From positions 2,647,501 through 2,711,500 of the forward strand of contig NZ_CP027762.1 of NCBI RefSeq assembly GCF_003852315.1: DNA of 64,000 nt, read 5' to 3'. A program made the position numbers and the translations under genes. Numbering within the stretch: the stretch's first letter is position 1; the number at the start of each line of letters is the position of its first letter. Of the stretch, positions 53,523 through 61,696 are shown in pieces. This stretch comes from Pseudomonas sp. LBUM920 (GTDB lineage Bacteria; Pseudomonadota; Gammaproteobacteria; Pseudomonadales; Pseudomonadaceae). Below the pieces are notes generated by a model. It was not told the origin of the DNA. It saw only the letters and a list, made by a program, of their open reading frames with translations, and made no database searches.

Positions 53523-54410
53523 ATGCCCGCAATCCGAATTGGCATCAACCCGATCTCCTGGAGCAACGACGACCTGCCGGCCCTGGGCGGTGAAACGCCC
53601 TTGAGCACCGCGCTGAGCGAAGGCAAGGAGATCGGCTACGAAGGTTTTGAACTCAACGGCAAATTCCCCAAGGACGCCCAAGGCGTCGGCGACGTGCTGC
53701 GCCCCTATGACCTGGCGCTGGTCTCCGGCTGGTATTCCAGCCGCCTGGCACGGCGTTCGGTGGCGGAAGAAATCGAGGCCATCGCCGGCCACGTCGAGCT
53801 GCTCAAACTCAACGGCGCCAGGGTTCTGGTCTACGGCGAAGTCGCCGATTCGATTCAGGGCGCCAGGGTGCGCCTGATCGAACGTCCGCGTTTTCACAGC
53901 GAACACGCCTGGCAGGCCTACGCTGACAAACTCACCGAGCTGGCGCGTTTCACCCTGTCCCAAGGCGTGCGGCTGGCCTACCACCACCACATGGGCGCCT
54001 ACGTCGAATCCCCCGAAGACATTGACCAGTTGATGCGCCGCACCGGCCCGGAAGTCGGCCTGCTGTTCGATTCGGGCCACTGCTACATGGGCGGCGGCGA
54101 GCCCGTCGAGGTGCTGCGCAAACACATCGAGCGCGTCTGCCACGTGCATTTCAAGGACGTGCGCAAACCGGTGGTGCAACTGGCGCGCAACCAGATGTGG
54201 AGCTTTCCAGACTGCATCGTCAACGGCACCTTCACCGTGCCCGGCGACGGCGATATCGACTTTGCCGAGTTGCTCGACGTGCTGTTGGCGGCCAAGTACG
54301 AGGGCTGGCTGGTGGTGGAAGCCGAGCAGGACCCGGCCGTGGCGCCCAGCTATATCTACGCGAAAAAGGGCTACGACACGTTGCGCACGCTTCTCAGCGA
54401 GAGGACTTAA
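53523..54410 (+). CDS. iolE: IolE: myo-inosose-2 dehydratase
   Basis: 295 residues from ATG 53523. TIM-barrel of the AP-endonuclease-2 superfamily: IGINPISWSNDDLPALGG at the N-terminus, YHHHMGAYVES, LLFDSGHCYMGGG and HVHFKDVR supply the expected metal-binding His/Asp/Glu. It dehydrates 2-keto-myo-inositol to 3D-trihydroxycyclohexane-1,2-dione, the second step of inositol breakdown. Three bases separate it from iolB. Confidence 0.94.
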   Translation: MPAIRIGINPISWSNDDLPALGGETPLSTALSEGKEIGYEGFELNGKFPKDAQGVGDVLRPYDLALVSGWYSSRLARRSVAEEIEAIAGHVELLKLNGARVLVYGEVADSIQGARVRLIERPRFHSEHAWQAYADKLTELARFTLSQGVRLAYHHHMGAYVESPEDIDQLMRRTGPEVGLLFDSGHCYMGGGEPVEVLRKHIERVCHVHFKDVRKPVVQLARNQMWSFPDCIVNGTFTVPGDGDIDFAELLDVLLAAKYEGWLVVEAEQDPAVAPSYIYAKKGYDTLRTLLSERT

Positions 54411-54413
54411 GTG

Positions 54414-55202
54414 ATGAGCTTGTTGGTCAAAAGCAGCAAACGCGGGCAAACCATGGTTGCCCTGGATGAAGGGCGCCTGGAGTACGTAGGCTTTGCCGCC
54501 TACCGCCTGAGCCTGGGTGAAACCCTGCCGGTCACCGCCGGCGATAAAGAGCTATGCCTGGTTCTGCTCAGCGGCCGGGTGAATATCGAGGGCGAAGGTT
54601 TCAACTGGCAGAACCTCGGTGATCGCCACTCGGTCTTTGAAGACAAATCACCCTTCGCCGCCTACCTGCCGCCCGGCACCGATGCGCAGGTGACCGCGTT
54701 GAGCGATGTGCAAATTGCCGTGTGCGCTGCACCCGGTGCCACAGGTTTTGAACCGCGCCTGATTCGTCCTGAACAGTGCAAGCGCAGCGTGCGCGGCAAG
54801 GGCGCCAACACCCGGTATGTGTGCGACATCCTGCCCGACAGCGAGCCGGCCCATTCGCTGCTGGTGGTGGAAGTGCGCACGCCGTCCGGGCACTCGTCCA
54901 GCTACCCGCCGCACAAGCACGACACCGATGACCTGCCGCACCAAAGTTTTCTCGAAGAGACCTACTACCACCAGATCAACCCGCCCCAGGGCTTCGTGTT
55001 CCAGCGCGTGTACACCGACGATCGCAGCATCGACCAGGCCATGGCCGTGGAAAACAGCGACCTGGTGGTGGTGCCCAAGGGGTATCACCCGGTCAGTGTG
55101 CCGTATGGCTACGAGTCGTATTACTTGAACGTGATGGCCGGCCCCAAGCGCGCCTGGCATTTCCATAACGACCCGCAGCACAGCTGGCTGCTGGACCTCT
55201 GA
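54414..55202 (+). CDS. iolB: IolB: 5-deoxy-glucuronate isomerase
   Basis: 262 residues from ATG 54414 (GAGG 9 bases upstream; the GTG one codon before is less likely). Bicupin of the IolB family with metal-ligand signature PPHKHDTDD...EETYYHQINPPQG and a C-terminal AWHFHNDPQHSW. It isomerises 5-deoxy-glucuronate, made by IolD, to 2-deoxy-5-keto-gluconate, the IolC substrate. Confidence 0.94.
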   Translation: MSLLVKSSKRGQTMVALDEGRLEYVGFAAYRLSLGETLPVTAGDKELCLVLLSGRVNIEGEGFNWQNLGDRHSVFEDKSPFAAYLPPGTDAQVTALSDVQIAVCAAPGATGFEPRLIRPEQCKRSVRGKGANTRYVCDILPDSEPAHSLLVVEVRTPSGHSSSYPPHKHDTDDLPHQSFLEETYYHQINPPQGFVFQRVYTDDRSIDQAMAVENSDLVVVPKGYHPVSVPYGYESYYLNVMAGPKRAWHFHNDPQHSWLLDL

Positions 55203-55227
55203 CTGGTTTGAACGGAGAACAACAACA

Positions 55228-56049
55228 ATGAAGTCGCCGCTACGTTTTGCCCTTAACCGCATGGTCGCGCCCGACCTTTCCCTGCCGGATTTCATCCAGT
55301 TGGCGGCGGCCCTCAAGTGCGATGCCATCGAGATTCGCAACGACCTCAAAGGTGATGAAATCGAATACGGCACCCCGGCCAGCCGCGTGCGTGAGCTGTG
55401 CGCGGTGCAAGGCATCACGGTGCTGTCGATCAACGCGCTGTACCCGTTTGACGTGTGGAATGACGAGCGCCGTGCCCAGGCGCTCAAACTCGCCATCTAT
55501 GCGCGTGAATGCGGTGCGCAAGGCCTGGTGATGTGCCCGCTGAACGAGCGCGGCGATACCCGCAATGCAGCCCAGCGCGCGGCCGGTTTGCGCACGGCGT
55601 TGAGCGAGTTGGCGCCGATCCTGCGCGAGTACGGGATTCTCGGTTTCATCGAGCCACTGGGTTTTGAAGAATGCGCGCTGCGCCGCAAGCGTGTGGCCGT
55701 GGATGCGATCCAGGCGATTGGCGGCCTGGATGTGTTCCGCTTGGTGCACGATACCTTCCACCATCACCTGGCCAGCGAGCAGGAGTTCTTCCCGCAACTG
55801 ACCGGCCTGGTGCATATCTCCGGCGTCGAAGACCGTGACACGCCGCTGAATTCGATCCGCGACGGCCACCGTGTGCTGGTGGGCGAGGGCGATATTCTCG
55901 GCAATGCCGCGCAGATCGACACCTTGCTCAGCACCGGCTACGGCGGTTACCTGTCGTTTGAGCCGTTTGCGGAAAGCGTGCATGCGTTGGCGGATATTCA
56001 GCAGGCAATCGGGGCAAGCATCGCCCACCTGCAAAACCCTCGAACCTGA
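55228..56049 (+). CDS. iolI: IolI-like inosose isomerase (TIM barrel)
   Basis: 273 residues, with an ACGGAG site upstream. Xylose-isomerase-like TIM barrel (LKCDAIEIRNDL; GFIEPLGFEECALR; VHDTFHHHLAS; SFEPFAESVH) whose Glu/Asp/His pattern suits a divalent-metal isomerase. B. subtilis IolI converts 2-keto-myo-inositol to 1-keto-D-chiro-inositol, widening the pathway to D-chiro-inositol; that function is inferred from family and position. A REPIN separates it from iolD. Confidence 0.78.
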   Translation: MKSPLRFALNRMVAPDLSLPDFIQLAAALKCDAIEIRNDLKGDEIEYGTPASRVRELCAVQGITVLSINALYPFDVWNDERRAQALKLAIYARECGAQGLVMCPLNERGDTRNAAQRAAGLRTALSELAPILREYGILGFIEPLGFEECALRRKRVAVDAIQAIGGLDVFRLVHDTFHHHLASEQEFFPQLTGLVHISGVEDRDTPLNSIRDGHRVLVGEGDILGNAAQIDTLLSTGYGGYLSFEPFAESVHALADIQQAIGASIAHLQNPRT

Positions 56050-56061
56050 CACGGGCCAAAC

Positions 56062-56151
56062 TGTGGGAGCGGGCTTGCTCGCGAATGCGGTGGATCAGTA
56101 AATGAACTGGGTGACTGACACACCGCATTCGCGAGCAAGCCCGCTCCCACA
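56062..56151. repeat. REPIN between iolI and iolD
   Basis: TGTGGGAGCGGGCTTGCTCG (from 56062) is inverted at the other end (to 56151), with inner CGCGAATGCGG/CCGCATTCGCG and GTGACTGACACACC-type centre. It starts 12 bp after the iolI stop, inside the operon. Confidence 0.9.
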
Positions 56152-56198
56152 TTGGTTCACTGTTGATCGACAGATTTGCATTCATACAAGGTGCGAAC

Positions 56199-58130
56199 AT
56201 GACCACAACAAGATTGACCATGGCCCAGGCCCTGGTGAAGTTTCTGGATAACCAGTACATCGAAGTCGATGGTGTGCAGAGCAAGTTTGTCGCCGGGATT
56301 TTTACCATTTTCGGCCACGGCAACGTGCTGGGGCTGGGCCAGGCGCTGGAGCAGGACAGCGGCGATCTGGTGGTGCATCAGGGCCGCAATGAGCAAGGCA
56401 TGGCCCACGCTGCCATCGGGTTTGCCAAGCAGCACCTGCGCCGCAAGATTTACGCGTGCACCTCGTCGGTGGGGCCGGGCGCGGCAAATATGATTACCGC
56501 CGCCGCGACCGCCACGGCCAACCGTATTCCGTTGCTGCTGTTGCCCGGCGATGTCTATGCCAGCCGCCAGCCTGACCCGGTGCTGCAGCAGATCGAGCAG
56601 TTTCACGATTTAAGCATCAGCACCAACGATGCCTTCCGCTCGGTGAGTAAATACTGGGACCGCATCAACCGCCCCGAGCAGCTGATGACCGCTGCGATCT
56701 ATGCAATGCGCGTGCTCACTGACCCCGCGGAAACCGGCGCCGTCACGTTGGCCCTGCCGCAGGATGTACAGGCTGAAGCCTGGGATTATCCCGACTACTT
56801 CCTGCAAAAACGTGTGCACCGTATCGAACGCCGTCCGCCGACTGAAGCGATGATCGGCGATGCGTTGGCTGCCTTTCGAGGCAAGCGCAAACCGCTGATC
56901 GTCTGCGGCGGCGGGGTCAAATACGCCGTCGCGAATGCCGCGCTGCAAGCGTTTGCCGAACGCTTTGACATCCCCTTCGCCGAAACCCAGGCAGGCAAGA
57001 GCGCGGTGGTGTCCAGCCATCCGCTGAACCTGGGCGGTCTCGGCGAAACCGGCTGCCTGGCGGCGAACCTGCTGGCCCCGGAAGCGGACCTGATCATCGG
57101 TATCGGCACGCGCTACACCGACTTCACCACCTCGTCGAAGTCACTGTTCAAGCACCCCGAAGTGACGTTTCTCAACCTCAATATCAGTCCGTGCGATGCC
57201 CTGAAACTGGACGGCGTGCAACTGCTGGCGGACGCCAGGGTGGGCCTGGAGGCCTTGGCGGATGCCTTGGGTGACTACCGTTCCGACTGGGCGGATCAGC
57301 CGCGCGACGCCAGGGCGCAGCTGGACGCCGAGGTGGATCGCATCTACCAGGCCGACTACCAGACGGACAATTTCGTCCCGGAAATCAACGACCACATGGA
57401 CCCGGCCGTGCTGCGCGAGTTTATCGAGCTGACCGGTTCCTGCCTGACCCAAAGCCGCGTGCTCGGGGTGCTCAACGAAACCCTGGCCGACGACGCCATC
57501 ATCGTCGCCGCCGCCGGCAGCCTGCCGGGCGACTTGCAGCGCAGCTGGCGCAGCAAGGGCGTGAACACCTACCACGTCGAGTATGGCTATTCGTGCATGG
57601 GCTACGAGGTCAACGCGGCCCTGGGCGTGAAGCTGGCCGAGCCGGCGCGCGAGGTGTATGCGCTGGTGGGTGACGGCTCCTACATGATGCTGCACTCGGA
57701 GCTGGCCACCTCGATTCAGGAGCGTCGCAAGATCAACGTGGTGCTGCTCGACAACATGACGTTCGGCTGCATCAACAACCTGCAGATGGAACACGGCATG
57801 GACAGCTTCGGCACCGAGTTCCGCTTTCGCAACCCGCAGACGGGCAAGCTCGACGGCGGTTTTGTGCCGGTGGATTTCGCCATGAGTGCGGCGGCCTACG
57901 GCTGCAAGACCTACAAGGTCAGCACGGTGGAGCAGTTGCAGGCGGCGTTGGCCGATGCGCGTACGCAAACGGTGTCGACGCTGATCGATATCAAGGTTCT
58001 GCCCAAGACCATGATCCACAAATACCTGTCGTGGTGGCGGGTCGGTGTGGCGCAGGTCTCGACCAGCGCGCGCACTGACGCGGTGGCCAAACAACTCAAT
58101 GAACGCCTGGCCAAGGCCCGGCAGTACTAA
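56199..58130 (+). CDS. iolD: IolD: trihydroxycyclohexane-1,2-dione hydrolase (ThDP enzyme)
   Basis: 643 residues from ATG 56199 (AAGG upstream). Three-domain thiamine-diphosphate fold: Pyr domain with the catalytic-type Glu in HQGRNEQGMAHAA, a central domain (~220-350), and the PP domain with ThDP motif GDGSYMMLHSEL...LLDNMTFGCINN. It opens the ring of the trihydroxycyclohexanedione to give 5-deoxy-glucuronate. Twenty bases separate it from iolG. Confidence 0.95.
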   Translation: MTTTRLTMAQALVKFLDNQYIEVDGVQSKFVAGIFTIFGHGNVLGLGQALEQDSGDLVVHQGRNEQGMAHAAIGFAKQHLRRKIYACTSSVGPGAANMITAAATATANRIPLLLLPGDVYASRQPDPVLQQIEQFHDLSISTNDAFRSVSKYWDRINRPEQLMTAAIYAMRVLTDPAETGAVTLALPQDVQAEAWDYPDYFLQKRVHRIERRPPTEAMIGDALAAFRGKRKPLIVCGGGVKYAVANAALQAFAERFDIPFAETQAGKSAVVSSHPLNLGGLGETGCLAANLLAPEADLIIGIGTRYTDFTTSSKSLFKHPEVTFLNLNISPCDALKLDGVQLLADARVGLEALADALGDYRSDWADQPRDARAQLDAEVDRIYQADYQTDNFVPEINDHMDPAVLREFIELTGSCLTQSRVLGVLNETLADDAIIVAAAGSLPGDLQRSWRSKGVNTYHVEYGYSCMGYEVNAALGVKLAEPAREVYALVGDGSYMMLHSELATSIQERRKINVVLLDNMTFGCINNLQMEHGMDSFGTEFRFRNPQTGKLDGGFVPVDFAMSAAAYGCKTYKVSTVEQLQAALADARTQTVSTLIDIKVLPKTMIHKYLSWWRVGVAQVSTSARTDAVAKQLNERLAKARQY

Positions 58131-58149
58131 TAACAAGAGGAGTGTTTGT

Positions 58150-59160
58150 ATGTCTTTGAAGTTGGGTGTTATCGGTACGGGCGCCATTGGCCGGGACCAT
58201 ATCCGTCGGTGCAGCCAGACCTTGCTCAATAGCCAGGTGGTGGCGGTGACCGACATCAACCTTGAGCAAGCCGCCAAGGTCGTCGCTGATTTGAAGCTGA
58301 CCGCCGAGGTGTACGCGGACGGCCATGCGTTGATCAACTCGCCGCAGGTCGAGGCAATTCTCGTGACTTCCTGGGGGCCGAGCCACGAAGAATTCGTGCT
58401 CGCTGCCATCGCCGCCGGCAAGCCGGTGTTCTGCGAAAAACCTCTGGCGGTGACGGCCGAAGGCTGCCGCAAGATCGTCGATGCCGAAGTCGCCTTCGGC
58501 AAGCGCCTGGTGCAGGTAGGCTTCATGCGCCCGTACGACGAAGGTTATCGGGCCCTCAAGGCGGTCATCGACAGCGGCCAGATCGGCGAGCCTTTGATGC
58601 TGCACTGCGCGCACCGCAACCCGACGGTGGGCGAAAACTACAAGACCGACATGGCGATCACCGACACCTTGATCCATGAACTGGACGTGTTGCGTTGGCT
58701 GCTCAACGACGACTACGTGTCAGTGCAAGTGGTGTTCCCGCGTAAATCGAGCAAGGCGTTGGCCCACTTGCGCGACCCGCAGATCGTGCTGCTGGAAACC
58801 GCCAGGGGCACGCGCATTGATGTGGAAGTGTTCGTGAACTGCCAGTACGGCTATGACATTCAGTGCGAAGTGGTGGGCGAGACCGGTATTGCCAAACTGC
58901 CTGAGCCTTCGCAGGTGCAACTGCGCAGCGAGGCCAAGCTGTCGAATGCGATTTTGATGGATTGGAAGGACCGGTTCATCGGCGCCTACGACGTCGAATT
59001 GCAGGCCTTCATCGACAGCGTACGCGCCGGGCAAGTGGGTGGGCCGTCGGCGTGGGATGGGTTTGCGGCAGCGGTGGCGGCGGATGCGTGCATTGAGGCG
59101 CAGCGCAGTGAGCAGATCGTGAAAGTCGGCCTGCCAGAGCGCCCACATTTTTACGGCTAA
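58150..59160 (+). CDS. iolG: IolG: inositol 2-dehydrogenase (Gfo/Idh/MocA family)
   Basis: 336 residues from ATG 58150 with a GAGGAG site. N-terminal NAD-binding GVIGTGAIGRDH, the family EKP motif (FCEKPLAV) with its catalytic-type Lys, and a C-terminal substrate domain containing DTLIHELDVLRWLL (His of the active site). It oxidises myo-inositol to scyllo-inosose (2-keto-myo-inositol), the entry step. Confidence 0.92.
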   Translation: MSLKLGVIGTGAIGRDHIRRCSQTLLNSQVVAVTDINLEQAAKVVADLKLTAEVYADGHALINSPQVEAILVTSWGPSHEEFVLAAIAAGKPVFCEKPLAVTAEGCRKIVDAEVAFGKRLVQVGFMRPYDEGYRALKAVIDSGQIGEPLMLHCAHRNPTVGENYKTDMAITDTLIHELDVLRWLLNDDYVSVQVVFPRKSSKALAHLRDPQIVLLETARGTRIDVEVFVNCQYGYDIQCEVVGETGIAKLPEPSQVQLRSEAKLSNAILMDWKDRFIGAYDVELQAFIDSVRAGQVGGPSAWDGFAAAVAADACIEAQRSEQIVKVGLPERPHFYG

Positions 59161-59189
59161 GCCCAAATCTACATTTGAAATGCATTAAA

Positions 59190-59279
59190 TGTGGGAGCGG
59201 GCTTGCCCGCGAATGCGGTGTATCAGTAAGCGAATCAGGTGGCTGACCCACCGCATTCGCGAGCAAGCCCGCTCCCACA
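59190..59279. repeat. REPIN between iolG and the IolH-like gene
   Basis: TGTGGGAGCGGGCTTGCCCG (from 59190) faces CGAGCAAGCCCGCTCCCACA (to 59279), with CGCGAATGCGGTG/CACCGCATTCGCG inside. Within the operon. Confidence 0.9.
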
Positions 59280-59305
59280 TAAAGCAAATCCGGGAGCCTC
59301 TGAAC

Positions 59306-60166
59306 ATGCGTATCGCCTTAGACCCCTACATGTACCGCCATCTGCCCCTTGGCCAGATGGTCGACAAGGCCGCGGAGCTGGGCTACCAGCACATCGAGCT
59401 GTCGCCCCGCGAAGACTTCCTGCCGTTCTACAAGGCCGCTCGCGTTGACCGTGCGCGCATCAAGGAATTTCGCAAGGCCTTGAGCGACGCCGGTGTGCAC
59501 CTGTCATCCCTGCTGCCGATGTACCACTGGGCCGCGGCCGACGAAGGCCTGCGCGTCGCCGCCGTGCGCAACTGGAAGCGTGCGATCCAGATCGCCGTGG
59601 AAATGGACTGCGAGCTGGTCAACACCGAGTTCACCGGCCAGTCCGACAACCCGCTGGTGTGCGAAAACCAGTTCATGCGCTCCATGGATGAGCTGATCCC
59701 GGAGTTCGAGCGCGAAGGCATCAAACTGGATATCCAGGCGCATCCGTATGACTTCTGTGAGCGCAACAACGAATCGGTGGACATCATTCGCGGCCTCGAC
59801 CGCGACTGGATCAACTACCTCTACGCCGCGCCGCACACCTTCTTTTATGACGACGGCAAAGGCGATATCGCCTCGATGCTCAAGTACGCCGGTTCCAAGC
59901 TCAGCCACTTGATCATTGCCGACACCTATAACCACCGCGCGTCGTCGAACCTGCGCTACATCGTCAACCCGCCGGGCGTTACTGCCACCGTGCATCAGCA
60001 CCTGGACATCGGTCAGGGCGAGGTCAACTGGGAGGCGTTTTTCGGCACCTTGCGCGAGATCAAGTTCGACGGCATCGCTACGGTTTCGGTGTTTGCCTGG
60101 GAAGACCGGCCGGATGAGTCCAACCGGATGATGCTGGAGCGGGTGACCCGCGAGCTGTGCCAATAA
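59306..60166 (+). CDS. Sugar phosphate isomerase/epimerase-family protein, IolH-like
   Basis: 286 residues from ATG 59306 (CGGGAG upstream; the frame stays open back through the REPIN). AP-endonuclease-2-type TIM barrel with NTEFTGQ, CENQFMRSMDELIPEFEREG, IQAHPYDFCERNNES and HQHLDIGQGEVNWE, which resemble B. subtilis IolH as I recall it. IolH has no firmly established reaction; metal-dependent isomerisation of an inositol-derived ketose is likely. Flanked on both sides by REPINs. Confidence 0.82.
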   Translation: MRIALDPYMYRHLPLGQMVDKAAELGYQHIELSPREDFLPFYKAARVDRARIKEFRKALSDAGVHLSSLLPMYHWAAADEGLRVAAVRNWKRAIQIAVEMDCELVNTEFTGQSDNPLVCENQFMRSMDELIPEFEREGIKLDIQAHPYDFCERNNESVDIIRGLDRDWINYLYAAPHTFFYDDGKGDIASMLKYAGSKLSHLIIADTYNHRASSNLRYIVNPPGVTATVHQHLDIGQGEVNWEAFFGTLREIKFDGIATVSVFAWEDRPDESNRMMLERVTRELCQ

Positions 60167-60184
60167 GAAATCGATCATTCCAAG

Positions 60185-60271
60185 GTGGGAGCTGGCTCGC
60201 CTGCGATAGCGGTGTTTCAGTGATGGGTTCATTGACTGACACAGTGCTTTGGCAGGCAAGCAAGCTCCCAC
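60185..60271. repeat. REPIN between IolH-like and IolW-like genes
   Basis: GTGGGAGCTGGCTCGCCTGC (from 60185) faces GCAGGCAAGCAAGCTCCCAC (to 60271). It is the GAGCTGG...CTGCGAT subtype, more diverged than its neighbours. Confidence 0.82.
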
Positions 60272-60308
60272 ACTTGATTGGGTTTCCAGTTCCAGAAGGA
60301 GTGTATGT

Positions 60309-61337
60309 ATGCGAATCGGACTAGTCGGCTACGGCCATGGCGGCCGCTTCTTTCACGCGCCGTTGATTGCAACGCTGCCCGGCGCAACGTTTGTCGGCGT
60401 GGTGACACGCTCACCTGAGCGGCGCCAGCAATTGGCGGCTGACCATCCCGGCCTCAAGGCCTACGACTCCATCGGCCAGATCGTCGAGGCCGGCGTTGAT
60501 GCCCTGGTGATTTCCACCACCCTCAAAGGCCGCCCGGCCTTGGTATTGGAAGCCATCGAACACGGCGTCGCCGTGGTCAGCGACAAACCGTTCGCCAGCA
60601 ATGCCGAACAGGCCCAGGCATTGATCACCGCTGCCGAACGCCAGGGCGTGTTGCTCAGCGTCTATCAGAACCGGCGCTGGGATTCGGATTTCCTGACCTT
60701 GCGCAAACTGATCGACACCGGCGCGCTGGGCGAGATCACCCGGTTTGAATCGTGTGTGGAGCGCTACAACCCGCAATCGGTAGGCAATGCCAGCGGCGGC
60801 GGCTGGCTGCGTGACCTCGGCAGCCACCTGGTGGACCAGGCACTGCAACTGTTCGGCCCGGTGGATCGGGTGTTCGCGCAATTACACTTCAGCGCGGAAT
60901 ACCCGACGCTGGACCACGGTTTTTTCATTTCCCTGACCCACGCCAACGGCGTGATTTCCCACCTGTGGGGCAGTGCGCTGCAGAACAGCCAGGCCCCGCG
61001 TTTTCGCGTCAGCGGCACCCTGGGGTGTTACACCGTGGACGGACTTGATGGCCAGGAAGAAGCGCTGATGGCGGGCAAGACGCCGAAAACCGAAGGCGAG
61101 CACTGGGGCGCTGAAGAGCACCGACGCTGGGGCTGGTTTGAGCAAGGCGCGGAACGCGAGCGTGTGCCATCGGAGAAAGGCTGCTGGACGCAGTTCTATC
61201 GCCAGTTGCACAGTGCCGTGCAAGGGCAGGGAGCGCTGCCGGTCAACGCCTATGACGCACTGGAAACCACCCGTATATTGGACGCCGCACGCCTTAGCAG
61301 CGAGCGCCAGCAAGTGGTTTCAACAAAAATAGAATAA
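60309..61337 (+). CDS. Gfo/Idh/MocA oxidoreductase, scyllo-inositol dehydrogenase-like (IolW type)
   Basis: 342 residues from ATG 60309 (AAGGAG at ~60295; an ATG 4 bases earlier is out of frame). NAD(P)-binding GLVGYGHGGRFFHAPLI and a modified EKP motif (SDKPFAS). The YQNRRWDSDFLTLR and GGGWLRDLGSHLVDQALQLF segments are like the IolW/IolX group that interconverts scyllo-inositol and scyllo-inosose. It would let the pathway use another inositol isomer. The last codons overlap an operator-like palindrome. Confidence 0.82.
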   Translation: MRIGLVGYGHGGRFFHAPLIATLPGATFVGVVTRSPERRQQLAADHPGLKAYDSIGQIVEAGVDALVISTTLKGRPALVLEAIEHGVAVVSDKPFASNAEQAQALITAAERQGVLLSVYQNRRWDSDFLTLRKLIDTGALGEITRFESCVERYNPQSVGNASGGGWLRDLGSHLVDQALQLFGPVDRVFAQLHFSAEYPTLDHGFFISLTHANGVISHLWGSALQNSQAPRFRVSGTLGCYTVDGLDGQEEALMAGKTPKTEGEHWGAEEHRRWGWFEQGAERERVPSEKGCWTQFYRQLHSAVQGQGALPVNAYDALETTRILDAARLSSERQQVVSTKIE

Positions 61338-61344
61338 AATTCTA
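61330..61344. promoter_or_regulatory. Candidate inositol-regulator operator, site 1 (transporter)
   Basis: TAGAATAAAATTCTA is a perfect palindrome of TAGAA-N5-TTCTA form spanning the stop codon of the IolW-like gene, a variant of the TGGAA-N6-TTCCA motif. It begins 28 bp before the second site, nearly the same spacing as at iolC (29 bp). Confidence 0.55.
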
Positions 61345-61696
61345 AAACAGGTTGATATGGAAATTATTTTCCAATAAAGTCTTTTCCAGGTTGCAAAAAG
61401 TACGCTTCGGGCTTGATCCAGGCGACTCAACAAAAACAAGATCAAAAACAACCAGGTACCGTCAGATGAAAATCTTCAACGCTGTACTGCGAGTTTTACG
61501 CCCTGCCCAGCAAGCGCCACGCGGTCTGCCCCGCGCCCGGCCGTTTTATTTCTCCTTCCTCAATGTGCTGTGCGTCGAAAACAAAGACGCCCTGGTGTGC
61601 TGCATTCCGGGAGCACCGATCGTGCGGCTGCCGACTTCCTCGCTCTGAAAAACGCAACGTCCACAAAACCAACAAGAAATTGGAGACAGACCGTTC
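61338..61696 (+). other. 359-bp leader of the inositol transporter, with a possible 60-codon ORF
   Basis: The first third is AT-rich and holds the operators. No good sigma-70 consensus was found, although promoters must be near. From ATG 61466 to TGA 61648 an open frame of 60 codons (begins MKIFNAVLRVLRPAQQ, Cys-containing middle) could be a short leader gene, but its ribosome site is weak and I recognise no family. GGAG about 15 bases before 61697 serves the binding-protein gene. Confidence 0.45.
61358..61373. promoter_or_regulatory. Candidate inositol-regulator operator, site 2 (transporter)
   Basis: TGGAAATTATTTTCCA is a perfect TGGAA-N6-TTCCA palindrome with the same arms as the site at 51303-51318. 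A further CTTTTCCAGG half-site lies at about 61381. This suggests that the transporter has its own promoter under the same regulator as iolC. Confidence 0.7.

Noticed and set aside
53391..60271. Spaced palindromic repeats considered as a CRISPR array
   Set aside because: The units are 0.9-3 kb apart, separated by genes, with inverted arms. They are REPINs.
61466..61648. 60-codon frame as a definite gene
   Set aside because: Weak ribosome site, no recognised family; recorded only as part of the leader entry.
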